From Desulfovibrio mangrovi (lineage in GTDB: Bacteria > Desulfobacterota > Desulfovibrionia > Desulfovibrionales > Desulfovibrionaceae): a stretch of 64,000 nt of DNA. Shown piece after piece: positions 52,074 through 60,400 of the stretch. The stretch spans positions 744,001 through 808,000 of the forward strand of contig NZ_CP104208.1 of the NCBI RefSeq assembly GCF_026230175.1, read 5' to 3'. The notes below the pieces were generated by a model that had not been told where the DNA came from, did not search any database, and was given only the letters and a program-made list of their open reading frames with translations. The position numbers were made by a program, and so were the translations under genes. Positions within the stretch are counted from its first letter, which is position 1, and each line of letters opens with the position of its first letter.

Positions 52074-54644
52074 TTACGCCTTCACTATCTTGACGCGCAC
52101 GGTGCTGTAGTAGGCGGTGGAACCGCTGAGCCGTTCAAAGTCCGCAGGAATGATCATGTTGTTATTCCCGCCGCGGGGCTCCTTGCCGAATACCTTTGAT
52201 GCCAGCCTGCCATAGACCCAATGACCTTGCCCGTAGCATTTGGCCACGGTGCCGGGGCGGACGCCTTCCCAGAGTTTTGCGGTGCAGGAAAGTTCTCCGG
52301 TCGGAGAGACCAGCTTGATGGCATCGCCGTTTTTGATGCCCATGGCTTCGGCGTCCACGGGATTGATCTTGGCGACGTCGTCATATTTTTCATCGCCGGG
52401 ATCCAGATCCTTCAACTCATAGTACCAGGCGCAGTTCGCGGAACGTCCTTCGCGGTTCAGGCGGGACTTGTGGTCGACGAAGACGAAGGGGTGGTCAGTC
52501 GGATTGCCATGCACGAAGGGTTCTTCAAAATGTGGCACAAAGGCTCTTTCACCGCGCGCAAGATATTTGCTGGCTTCAAGCACGGCATCCACGTCCGTTT
52601 CATGCTTTTCGGCGTGGGCTCCCAGCGCTTTCTTCAGTGTCTCACTGTAGAACTCGAACTTCTTGGTATCGGTCTTCATCTCAGACCAGCGTTTTTTGTA
52701 CGGGTAGGGATCGGAGTTCCATACGCCTATTTTGCGGAAGTGCTCCCAGCCCTCAAACTTGTCGCCCCCCTTGTGCAGGGCGGGATCCCACAGAGGTTGG
52801 GTTGCATACTTCAACGCGTAGAGTGCGAATTCCTTTTCATTGGAAGGGGGAACGCCGGTTTCCGGATCCTTGTATTCGGTGCGGAAGTAGTCGAGCAGGT
52901 TGGTGAAACCTCGCTGTGCAAGCTTTTCTGCCAGCAGCCAGGGGATTTCAGTTTCGTCGATCTTGTAATCCCAGAGAGGTTCGATAACGGGCTGCATGAT
53001 GGTGACATGCCTGTAGCCGTTACCTATGGACTTCACGTATCCCCACTTTTCGAAGAGATGGTGCGTGTCCGGCAGAAGGATGTCCGAGAACCATGAGAAT
53101 TCGGACGCATTGGTGGTGATGTGGGTGATGAAGGGAATTTTGCTCAGTGCTTCTTCCCAGCGCTGACCTTGCGGAGCGGAGAAGGGGAAGTTGTTCATGT
53201 AGGCAATGACGACCTTGATATCATAGGGGTCTTCATTGATAACGCCGGTAGGAACGTTGTTTGTGATGACGGCACTGCCCGGTTTGCCGGCGTTGATGGC
53301 CGGAAACTCCAGTCTTCCGCGTTGATCGATCTTCTCGTGCTTCTTGCCCTTCTTGGCGATGTCATCGAAATAGTGATCCGGCTTCGGGAACTTGTTGGTA
53401 TATTCCTTGTTGGCAACAAGCGTACCGCCTACGTTGTCGCAGGCGCCCACCAGACCGTTGAGCGCGTGGCAGGCCATGCTGGTATAGCCGCCGCGTACCT
53501 GCATGACGGGGCCGCCGCCGACCCACGACATGACGTGGGGAGCCAGAGAGCCGAACTCGGTGGCAACGCGCCGTATCTGTTCGGCTGAAACGCCTGCAAG
53601 CTCCGCTGCCCATTCCGGCGTCTTGTCTTTGAGTTCCAGGTTCCACCAGCGCACGAGTCCGTGCGTGTGCACCTCTGCAAACGTGGTTTCATCCACTTCC
53701 TGTCCGACGACGAATCTGTTTACGCCATCCGTAAAGTCGCCGACGAACTCCTTGCTCCACAAGCCCGAGGTGAGAATGACGTGTGCCATGGCAACGGCGA
53801 TGGCCCCATCGTAACCGGGCTTTGCTGCAATCCATTCATCAGCCTTGGCAGCCGTGGCGGAGAGTCTGGGTTCAACAATCGCCACCTTGGCGTTGCCTAT
53901 GGCTTCGCCCCATGCCTTGGAGTAGTAGGATACCTGTCGGTTTGCAGCCAGCGGATCGGCTCCCCAGAGAAGAATGTAGCGCGTGTTCAGCACATCGTAC
54001 TGACGGTAGTCCCAGTAGCCTTCCGTGTAGTATGGGCCGAACTTTTCCGCTTCCGCACACAGTGCGCTGTGGGAGATGTTGTTGGGCGACCCGATGATCT
54101 TCGTTGTAAAGTCATAGAGAATGTCGCGCATATAGGTGTATCTGCCACGCAGAAGCATGTACTTATGCGTTTCATGTGCGTTGCGCAGTTCCATTATCTT
54201 GTCGGCAATGGTGTCCAGCGCTTCATCCCATGTAATGGGGACAAAGCCGGGGTCCTCATTTCTGCCTTTCTTGGGATTGGTGCGTTTCATGGGGGTCTTG
54301 ATCCGGTCGGGATCATACACCTGCTGCAGACCCATGTGGCCCCTTGGACAAGAAGCGCCCAAGTTGACCTTGGAATGGGGATTGCCGCGAACTTTTACCG
54401 CACGCCCTTCAACAACGTAGACTTGTTTGGAACACCATGAAGTGCAGCCTTGGCATGTGGAGGCCAGCCATTCTCCCTGCGGCGTTTCACGTACTGCCGC
54501 TTTGGCCTCAGTGAGTGCACTCAGCGCAGGCTTGGTAAAAACGCCTCCAGACAGTGCGGCGCATGTAATAGCTGCGCCTTTAACAAAGTTACGCCTGGAT
54601 TGGTTCTGGTTCTTCCTTCGGGCACTTTGCGTTTTGGGCGACAT
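52074..54644 (-). CDS. arrA: Respiratory arsenate reductase catalytic subunit (ArrA-like)
   Basis: Periplasmic molybdopterin enzyme that reduces arsenate to arsenite as terminal acceptor. 856 residues, ArrA length; TtrA is longer, PsrA/PhsA shorter. GGAGGTT precedes the ATG. Tat signal SRRNFVKG at 17-24. A 4Fe-4S site is formed by C64, C67, C71 and C99. The Mo ligand is Cys196 in NISHSALCAEAEKFG. Residues R168, Y169, H192, C196, K201 and Y213 have the same spacing as the arsenate-binding set I recall for Shewanella ArrA (R165, Y166, H189, C193, K198, Y210). YYTEGYWDY is a further ArrA hallmark. Polysulfide or thiosulfate reductases lack this set. An arsenite-oxidising Arx enzyme is less likely. 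Confidence 0.86.
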   Translation of the reverse strand: MSPKTQSARRKNQNQSRRNFVKGAAITCAALSGGVFTKPALSALTEAKAAVRETPQGEWLASTCQGCTSWCSKQVYVVEGRAVKVRGNPHSKVNLGASCPRGHMGLQQVYDPDRIKTPMKRTNPKKGRNEDPGFVPITWDEALDTIADKIMELRNAHETHKYMLLRGRYTYMRDILYDFTTKIIGSPNNISHSALCAEAEKFGPYYTEGYWDYRQYDVLNTRYILLWGADPLAANRQVSYYSKAWGEAIGNAKVAIVEPRLSATAAKADEWIAAKPGYDGAIAVAMAHVILTSGLWSKEFVGDFTDGVNRFVVGQEVDETTFAEVHTHGLVRWWNLELKDKTPEWAAELAGVSAEQIRRVATEFGSLAPHVMSWVGGGPVMQVRGGYTSMACHALNGLVGACDNVGGTLVANKEYTNKFPKPDHYFDDIAKKGKKHEKIDQRGRLEFPAINAGKPGSAVITNNVPTGVINEDPYDIKVVIAYMNNFPFSAPQGQRWEEALSKIPFITHITTNASEFSWFSDILLPDTHHLFEKWGYVKSIGNGYRHVTIMQPVIEPLWDYKIDETEIPWLLAEKLAQRGFTNLLDYFRTEYKDPETGVPPSNEKEFALYALKYATQPLWDPALHKGGDKFEGWEHFRKIGVWNSDPYPYKKRWSEMKTDTKKFEFYSETLKKALGAHAEKHETDVDAVLEASKYLARGERAFVPHFEEPFVHGNPTDHPFVFVDHKSRLNREGRSANCAWYYELKDLDPGDEKYDDVAKINPVDAEAMGIKNGDAIKLVSPTGELSCTAKLWEGVRPGTVAKCYGQGHWVYGRLASKVFGKEPRGGNNNMIIPADFERLSGSTAYYSTVRVKIVKA

Positions 54645-54677
54645 ACAACCTCCGGATTGCTTCTAGCTGTAAGAAAA

Positions 54678-54708
54678 AACACAATGAGATAGTTTGTGTT
54701 GTATAGTA
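54678..54708 (-). promoter_or_regulatory. Inverted-repeat operator candidate upstream of arrA
   Basis: A perfect 7-bp repeat AACACAA / TTGTGTT with a 9-base spacer (54678-54700) sits 33 bp before the arrA start. On the minus strand a TACTAT -10 candidate (54703-54708) is directly upstream, which would put the transcription start inside the repeat, as expected for a repressor site. No good -35 is seen. Confidence 0.5.
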
Positions 54709-54826
54709 GCAGAAAGAGCGATGATTGCCGTTATATATTGAGAACCATGCAGGTTGTCTTTTGGCGTCGTGGAGCGGCTTGCTGTTGAAGGGCAAGGGGA
54801 CGTGGTGAGTGAGGTGATAACAAGAT

Positions 54827-54856
54827 AAAGGCGCCCCGGTTGGGAGGCGCCTTTCG
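54827..54856 (-). terminator. Terminator of the deacetylase gene, insulating the arr promoter
   Basis: An AAAGGCGCC / GGCGCCTTT stem, followed on minus by TTTATC. It lies between the deacetylase stop and the arrA promoter region. Confidence 0.72.
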
Positions 54857-54928
54857 TGTTGCAATGGGTATTGCGGTGAGGATGAAGCTGGGCAGCTACC
54901 TCTACGGCAGCTTGGGAGGTGGGCTAGC

Positions 54929-56029
54929 CTACAGGCGTATGGACGAATACAGGTTGGCAAGCCACGGGCGGGAGTAAATCTGCAGCCGCATCATCATCCA
55001 TGAGGCAGGTTTGTCCTTTGCTTTGAAGCGGTGCACGTGATCAGCGCAGCCGCCGGGGTTTGCGCCCATGTTCGTGGTAAAGAAACACTGGTACCCCAAG
55101 TCCTTGCCTATGGACAAGGCGTCGGGAGAGAACGCGCCCCACGGCCAGCACAGCGAACGTTCGGGCCTTCCGAGTTTCTGTTCTACGGTCGCCTTGGCTT
55201 CAGCCAGTTCCTGCCGAAGAGCGCCTTGCATGGCCATGTCGTCTTCATATGTGCCCAGTTCTTCCTTGGAGAAGCCTTCAACCAGCGTCTTCAGCCTTTC
55301 CACGTTGTCCGCCTCGGCGAAAAAGGCGTAGGCGGCTTCTTTCTCCTGCGGCACCAGATCGCGGATGGCGTCCATCAGGCGGGAGGAGGGAATGAATGCA
55401 CGATTGGAAAGACGCGGACGATTCTTGAAGCGGGGAAGCCCCCATATGACTTCGGCATCCACACGGTCGAAGGTGCGGCTGCGTTTGCCGGGCTGGAAGA
55501 ATCCGTCATATTCGGGACTCACGAAAACGGTCTTGTGCCATGCGGAGTGAGATGATACCCGCACCACGCCGCTTTTTTCCATGAGCCTTGCCTCTTCCCA
55601 GCTTATGAAGTGATCCGTGCGTTCGTCAAAGCCGAGCGCATGCGGTACATAGGGCTGGTCAACACGGGGCAGGGCATCGGCGGAGCATTCGTTGTTCCAC
55701 ACCTGCTTAAGGGTATTACGGGGCGTTTCGCCGGTTTCAATCTTGCCGGTTACGGCAAAGATCGTCCCCTTGTGCCCGTATTTTTCAAGAATGGGAAAGG
55801 CATAGACGTAGTTGTCCAGAAAGCCGTCGTCAAAGGTGATGAGCACGGATTTATCCGGCAGCGGCTTGCCCTGAATGAAAAAGTCTTCCGCCTCGTCCAG
55901 CCCGATGCCGCGCCACCCCTTGCGGGCCATTGTTGCGCAGTGTTCTTCGAATAGTTCGGGGGAGACGGCAATGGGGTTTTTCCAGCGTGATATATAGTGG
56001 TACATAAGTACCGGAACGGATCTGGTCAT
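54929..56029 (-). CDS. Polysaccharide deacetylase family protein (NodB-like fold)
   Basis: 366 residues, no signal peptide. Motif 1 ITFDDGF at 64-70 (catalytic base and metal aspartates), motif 2 SSHSAWH for the metal histidines, and a variant third motif SLCWPWGAFS in place of RPPYG. It removes acetyl groups from N-acetyl sugars in surface polymers. The family also includes WbmS-like proteins. Divergent from cbpA. Confidence 0.82.
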   Translation of the reverse strand: MTRSVPVLMYHYISRWKNPIAVSPELFEEHCATMARKGWRGIGLDEAEDFFIQGKPLPDKSVLITFDDGFLDNYVYAFPILEKYGHKGTIFAVTGKIETGETPRNTLKQVWNNECSADALPRVDQPYVPHALGFDERTDHFISWEEARLMEKSGVVRVSSHSAWHKTVFVSPEYDGFFQPGKRSRTFDRVDAEVIWGLPRFKNRPRLSNRAFIPSSRLMDAIRDLVPQEKEAAYAFFAEADNVERLKTLVEGFSKEELGTYEDDMAMQGALRQELAEAKATVEQKLGRPERSLCWPWGAFSPDALSIGKDLGYQCFFTTNMGANPGGCADHVHRFKAKDKPASWMMMRLQIYSRPWLANLYSSIRL

Positions 56030-56051
56030 GATGCTTTGAAGGGGAGTGCGG

Positions 56052-56079
56052 TTGACTATGAATTATGGTGCGTTATGTT
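56052..56079 (+). promoter_or_regulatory. Sigma-70-type promoter candidate of cbpA
   Basis: TTGACT and TATGTT are separated by 16 bp, 80 bp upstream of the cbpA start. A GCATT-CGAA-AATGC inverted repeat follows. No CIRCE element is present. Confidence 0.45.
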
Positions 56080-56161
56080 AGCATTCGAAAATGCAGAACG
56101 CTCGTCTGCATTGCAAACGGCGGGATTCCGCCAGTCGTCTTACTGAGGAGAGCTATACGAG

Positions 56162-57094
56162 ATGGGAGTTGAATACAAGGATTATTATAAATTGTTGGGC
56201 GTATCCAGAAGCTCATCAAAAGACGATATCGCAAAAGCATTCAAGAAGCTGGCGCGTCAGTATCATCCTGACCTCAATCCGAACAACAAGGACGCGGAAG
56301 CCAAGTTCAAGGAGATAAACGAGGCGTACGAGGTGCTCAAGGATGACGAAAAGCGCAAGCTGTATGACCAGCTTGGGCCAAACTGGCAGCATGGCCAGAA
56401 CTTCCAGCGCCCCCCCGGATTTGAGAATATGAATTTCGGAGGTTTTCAGGGCGGTGGGGATTTCAGCGATTTCTTTGAAACCATTTTTGGTGGCGGAGGG
56501 TTCCGACGTTCCGGTGGCGGCTTCGGTGCTGATCCCTTCGGCAATTATTCCAACAGGCCGCGTCGCGGGCGTGATGTGGAGGCGACCCTCGGCCTGACGC
56601 TGGAAGAAGCCTATCATGGAGGCCGCAAGGCCGTGACCATTCAGGATGCCGGTGCCAGCAAGACCCTTGAAGTGAACATTCCCGCCGGCGTCAAGGACGG
56701 GGCGAAGATCCGTCTCTCCGGTCAGGGAGACCGGGGGATGGCGGGCGGCCCCAGCGGGGATCTGTATCTCAAGGTGGTTATCAAGCCCCACAACCGCTTC
56801 CAGCTGGATGGCGTGAACGTGGTGCTCGATCTGCCGCTCGCCCCGTGGGAGGCCGTTCTTGGTGCCACGGTGCGTGTTCCCACATTGGATGGCGATATTG
56901 AGCTCAATATACCTGCCGGAACGGGTAGCGGCCGGAAGCTGCGCCTGCGCGGCAAGGGCCTTGGCAGCGCATCGGCACGTGGCGATCAGTTCGTCCGTGT
57001 CATGGTCAGGGTACCGGATTCGTTGACCGAAAAGGAACGGGGCCTGTGGGAGAGCTTGCGTGAAGTTTCCGGCTTTTCGCCCCGGGATTTCTAG
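56162..57094 (+). CDS. cbpA: DnaJ-class co-chaperone CbpA
   Basis: 310 residues. J-domain at 1-70 with the HPD tripeptide at 35-37, Gly/Phe-rich linker at about 85-135, and C-terminal peptide-binding domains ([38 protein letters not shown]). No zinc-finger cysteines, which distinguishes CbpA from DnaJ. It stimulates DnaK. Followed by cbpM and clpB on the same strand, a proteostasis cluster. Confidence 0.92.
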   Translation: MGVEYKDYYKLLGVSRSSSKDDIAKAFKKLARQYHPDLNPNNKDAEAKFKEINEAYEVLKDDEKRKLYDQLGPNWQHGQNFQRPPGFENMNFGGFQGGGDFSDFFETIFGGGGFRRSGGGFGADPFGNYSNRPRRGRDVEATLGLTLEEAYHGGRKAVTIQDAGASKTLEVNIPAGVKDGAKIRLSGQGDRGMAGGPSGDLYLKVVIKPHNRFQLDGVNVVLDLPLAPWEAVLGATVRVPTLDGDIELNIPAGTGSGRKLRLRGKGLGSASARGDQFVRVMVRVPDSLTEKERGLWESLREVSGFSPRDF

Positions 57095-57147
57095 TTCCGT
57101 TCCGGAAATTAGCGAAAGGGATACGTGCATTCATATAGGTATCTGAG

Positions 57148-57170
57148 GGCAGGAGCCGCCGGCTCCTGCC
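57148..57170 (+). terminator. Strong hairpin between cbpA and cbpM
   Basis: A perfect 10-bp stem GGCAGGAGCC / GGCTCCTGCC with a 3-base loop, no T-tract. More likely an attenuator or RNA-stability element than a full terminator. Confidence 0.5.
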
Positions 57171-57232
57171 TCCTGAAACCGGAAAGCACAACAGCAACAA
57201 ACTGCACATGAAACACGCCTGCGGAGGCCATG

Positions 57233-57550
57233 ATGGATATGTATCGTTATGACGAAGACCTGCCCATTCAGTCCGACTACATCGCATGGGCGGAGTTTAT
57301 CGAACTTGCCGCGGTGCACCCCACGCGGCTTGGCGAACTGCTGGAACTGGGGTGGCTGCATCCTGCGCGCACCGCACAGGAAGAATATCTTTTCACGCGC
57401 AAAGACGTATACCGCATCCGTAAGCTTGAGCGCATTTGCGCCGATTTCAATCTGAACGCGCTCGGCGGTTCCATCATTGTGGATCTGCTGGATCGTATCG
57501 ATCAACTGGAGCGCAAGGTGCAGGAACTGGAACTGCTGATACGCGACTGA
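57233..57550 (+). CDS. cbpM: CbpM-like chaperone modulator, MerR-type fold
   Basis: 105 residues from the second of two adjacent ATGs (57233), which has correct spacing to GGAGG. Helical, with a winged-helix-like part (FIELAAVHPTRLGELLELGWL, LFTRKDVYRIRKLERI) and a C-terminal coiled coil. CbpM inhibits the J-domain of CbpA, and the gene position after cbpA supports this. Confidence 0.8.
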   Translation: MDMYRYDEDLPIQSDYIAWAEFIELAAVHPTRLGELLELGWLHPARTAQEEYLFTRKDVYRIRKLERICADFNLNALGGSIIVDLLDRIDQLERKVQELELLIRD

Positions 57551-57590
57551 TAATTCTCATTCATACTGCTTATTGCGGGAGAGATGACGC

Positions 57591-60188
57591 ATGAATCTGA
57601 ACCAATTCACCGAAAAATCACAACTTGCCATCAGCGAGGCGCAGAACGTTGCCATCCGTCTGGGACACCAGCAGGTGGACGTTGAGCATCTTGTGCAGGC
57701 GCTGGTGGAGCAGGAAAACGGACTTGTGAGCCGTTTGCTGGAACAGATGGGGCACAAGCCCAAGGCGTATCTTGAGGCTCTGGGCAAGGAATTGCGCAGA
57801 CGGCCTTCCGTGAGCGGTCCCGGTGTGGGACCCGATTCCATCTATGTTACCCCGCGGCTTAATCGTATGCTGGTGCGGGCGCAGGATTTTGCCAAGCGTC
57901 TGCAGGACGAATACGTGAGTGTGGAACACCTGTTCTGTGCGGCGCTGGATGAGCCTGCCTCGTCCGAAGTGGGGCGTGTTAACAAGGAGTTCGGTCTCAA
58001 TCAGGATAAGGTGCTCGCCGCATTGACCCACGTGCGAGGTGCGCAGCGTGTTACCTCGCCCAATCCCGAAGACACCTACGAGGCGCTCAGGAAATACGGG
58101 CGCGATCTCGTTGAGGAAGCCCGCAAGGGCAAGCTGGACCCCGTGATCGGACGCGATGCGGAGATACGTCGTACCATCCGTATCCTTTCCCGTCGCACCA
58201 AGAACAACCCCGTGCTCATCGGCGAGGCTGGCGTGGGCAAGACCGCCATCGTGGAGGGCCTTGCGCACCGCATTCTCAACGGGGATGTACCGGAAAGCCT
58301 GAAGGACAAAAGTCTCTTTGCGCTGGATATGGGGGCGCTCATTGCCGGTGCCAAGTACCGCGGCGAGTTCGAGGAACGCCTGAAGGCTGTGCTCAAGGAA
58401 GTGGAGAAGGCCGAAGGCCGCATCCTCATGTTCATTGACGAACTGCACATCATTGTGGGGGCGGGCAAGACGGACGGCGCCATGGATGCGAGCAACCTGC
58501 TCAAGCCCATGCTGGCCCGTGGCGAACTGCACTGCATAGGCGCGACGACGCTGGATGAGTACCGCAAGTACATAGAAAAGGACCCTGCGTTCGAGCGCCG
58601 GTTCCAGCCCATCGTGGTGGAGGAACCCACCGTTGAGGATACGATTTCCATTCTGCGTGGTCTGAAGGAACGTTTTGAAGTGCATCATGGCGTGCGCATC
58701 AGCGACTCCTCCATCGTGGAGGCCGTGACCCTTTCGGACAGGTACATTTCCGACAGGCAATTGCCGGACAAGGCCATTGACCTGATCGATGAAGCTGCCG
58801 CCATGATCCGCACGGAGATTGACTCCCTGCCGTCGGAACTGGATGAAGCCAACCGCAAGATCATGCAGCTTGAGATTGAACGCGAAGCTCTGCGCCGCGA
58901 AAGCGACGAAGGTTCCCGCGAACGTCTGCGCAAGCTTGAAAACGAGCTTGCGGGGCTGCGTGAGAATCAGGCCACCCTCATGTCCCAGTGGGAACGTGAA
59001 AAGGGCACCATCAACTCCGAGCGCAATCTCAAGGAAGAGATTGAGCGTACCCGCCGCGCCATTGAGGAGGCGGAACGCAACTATGATCTTAATCGCGCGG
59101 CGGAACTCAAGTATTCCACACTGCTCAATCTGGAAAAACAACTGGCCGAGTATCAGGCCGGTGAAGACAAGGATGGCAGGCTCCTCAAGGAGGAAGTGCA
59201 TCCCGACGACATCGCCGAGATAGTGGCGCGCTGGACGGGCATTCCCGTATCCAAGCTGCTGGAAGCCGAACGGGAGAAACTGCTGCGTCTGGGTGAAGAG
59301 CTGCACAAGCGTGTTGTCGGGCAGGATGAGGCCGTGAATGCCGTGGCGGAAGCGGTGTTGCGCTCCCGCGCGGGGCTTTCAGACCCCAACCGGCCTATCG
59401 GGTCCTTCATCTTCCTCGGCCCCACCGGGGTGGGCAAGACCGAGCTGTGCAAGACGTTGGCTGCCGCGCTGTTTGATTCGGAAGAGAACATCGTTCGTCT
59501 GGACATGAGCGAGTACATGGAAAAGCACACCGTGGCGCGACTCATCGGTGCGCCTCCCGGCTACGTGGGGTACGACGAGGGCGGTCAGCTGACCGAGGCC
59601 GTGCGCCGCAAGCAATACAGCGTGGTGCTCTTTGACGAGATCGAAAAGGCGCATCCCGACGTGTTCAACGCCCTGCTCCAGATTCTGGACGACGGGCGGC
59701 TCACGGACAGTCATGGACGTACCGTGAACTTCAAGAATACCATCATCATCATGACCTCCAACGTCGGGGCTCCGCTCATGCTTGAGGGCATTACCGATGA
59801 TGGAGAGTTCAAGCCCGGTGTGCGTGGTTCCGTCATGCGGGAGCTGAGGAACAACTTCAGGCCCGAGTTCCTGAACCGTGTGGACGAAACGGTGCTGTTC
59901 AGGCCGCTGATGCTTGATCAGATCAAGCAAATAGTGGGCCTGCTCATGCAACGGCTGCAGGCGCGCCTTGATGAGCGTTCCATTACTGTTGAGCTTGATG
60001 AGGCCGCTGCCGACCACATTGCACGGGTTGCGTACAACCCCGTATATGGTGCCCGTCCGCTCCGCCGGTACCTGCAACAGCATGTGGAGACGCCCCTTGC
60101 CCGCATGATCATTGGCGGGGAGCTGCAGGATGGCAGGCAGGTACGCATAGGCTTGGAGCAGGAAAAGCTGGTTTTTGAAATATTGTAG
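57591..60188 (+). CDS. clpB: ATP-dependent chaperone ClpB
   Basis: Hexameric disaggregase working with DnaK. 865 residues. N-domain at 1-145; first AAA+ with Walker A GEAGVGKT and [15 protein letters not shown]; coiled-coil M-domain at about 405-525; second AAA+ with [29 protein letters not shown] and the sensor region [11 protein letters not shown]. No ClpP-binding IGF loop, so it is a disaggregase and not a protease subunit. 40 bp after cbpM. Confidence 0.95.
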   Translation: MNLNQFTEKSQLAISEAQNVAIRLGHQQVDVEHLVQALVEQENGLVSRLLEQMGHKPKAYLEALGKELRRRPSVSGPGVGPDSIYVTPRLNRMLVRAQDFAKRLQDEYVSVEHLFCAALDEPASSEVGRVNKEFGLNQDKVLAALTHVRGAQRVTSPNPEDTYEALRKYGRDLVEEARKGKLDPVIGRDAEIRRTIRILSRRTKNNPVLIGEAGVGKTAIVEGLAHRILNGDVPESLKDKSLFALDMGALIAGAKYRGEFEERLKAVLKEVEKAEGRILMFIDELHIIVGAGKTDGAMDASNLLKPMLARGELHCIGATTLDEYRKYIEKDPAFERRFQPIVVEEPTVEDTISILRGLKERFEVHHGVRISDSSIVEAVTLSDRYISDRQLPDKAIDLIDEAAAMIRTEIDSLPSELDEANRKIMQLEIEREALRRESDEGSRERLRKLENELAGLRENQATLMSQWEREKGTINSERNLKEEIERTRRAIEEAERNYDLNRAAELKYSTLLNLEKQLAEYQAGEDKDGRLLKEEVHPDDIAEIVARWTGIPVSKLLEAEREKLLRLGEELHKRVVGQDEAVNAVAEAVLRSRAGLSDPNRPIGSFIFLGPTGVGKTELCKTLAAALFDSEENIVRLDMSEYMEKHTVARLIGAPPGYVGYDEGGQLTEAVRRKQYSVVLFDEIEKAHPDVFNALLQILDDGRLTDSHGRTVNFKNTIIIMTSNVGAPLMLEGITDDGEFKPGVRGSVMRELRNNFRPEFLNRVDETVLFRPLMLDQIKQIVGLLMQRLQARLDERSITVELDEAAADHIARVAYNPVYGARPLRRYLQQHVETPLARMIIGGELQDGRQVRIGLEQEKLVFEIL

Positions 60189-60212
60189 ATAATTGCGTAA
60201 AATAGCTTGAGA

Positions 60213-60249
60213 AGCGCGCTTTCCGTCATGGGAGGCGCGCTTTTTTCAT
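60213..60249 (+). terminator. Terminator of cbpA-cbpM-clpB
   Basis: An AAGCGCGC / GCGCGCTT stem with a 15-base loop is followed by TTTTTTC counting the stem-end T. Confidence 0.8.
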
Positions 60250-60340
60250 GTATTCACCATTGTTTGTGGGGGTGTGGTGGTGTATGAGCGCAAGTGGTCT
60301 CCTTGACGACTCCATTGGGGCTGTGACAACACTTCTTCGG

Positions 60341-60369
60341 TTGAACGAAATTGTTATTGTCATGATAAT
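60341..60369 (+). promoter_or_regulatory. Sigma-70-type promoter of the TRAP transporter
   Basis: TTGAAC and GATAAT (5 of 6 each) are separated by exactly 17 bp, 31 bp upstream of the permease ATG. Confidence 0.65.
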
Positions 60370-60400
60370 GTCAGGTCTTACGCGGTATTAAGGAGTTTGT

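Noticed and set aside
52074-54644. Reading arrA as polysulfide, thiosulfate or tetrathionate reductase
   Set aside because: Length, the HSALC-AEAEK segment, YYTEGYWDY and the ArrB-like partner fit arsenate reductase better.
56030-56161. CIRCE heat-shock operator upstream of cbpA
   Set aside because: No TTAGCACTC-N9-GAGTGCTAA-like repeat; only a short GCATT/AATGC repeat is present.
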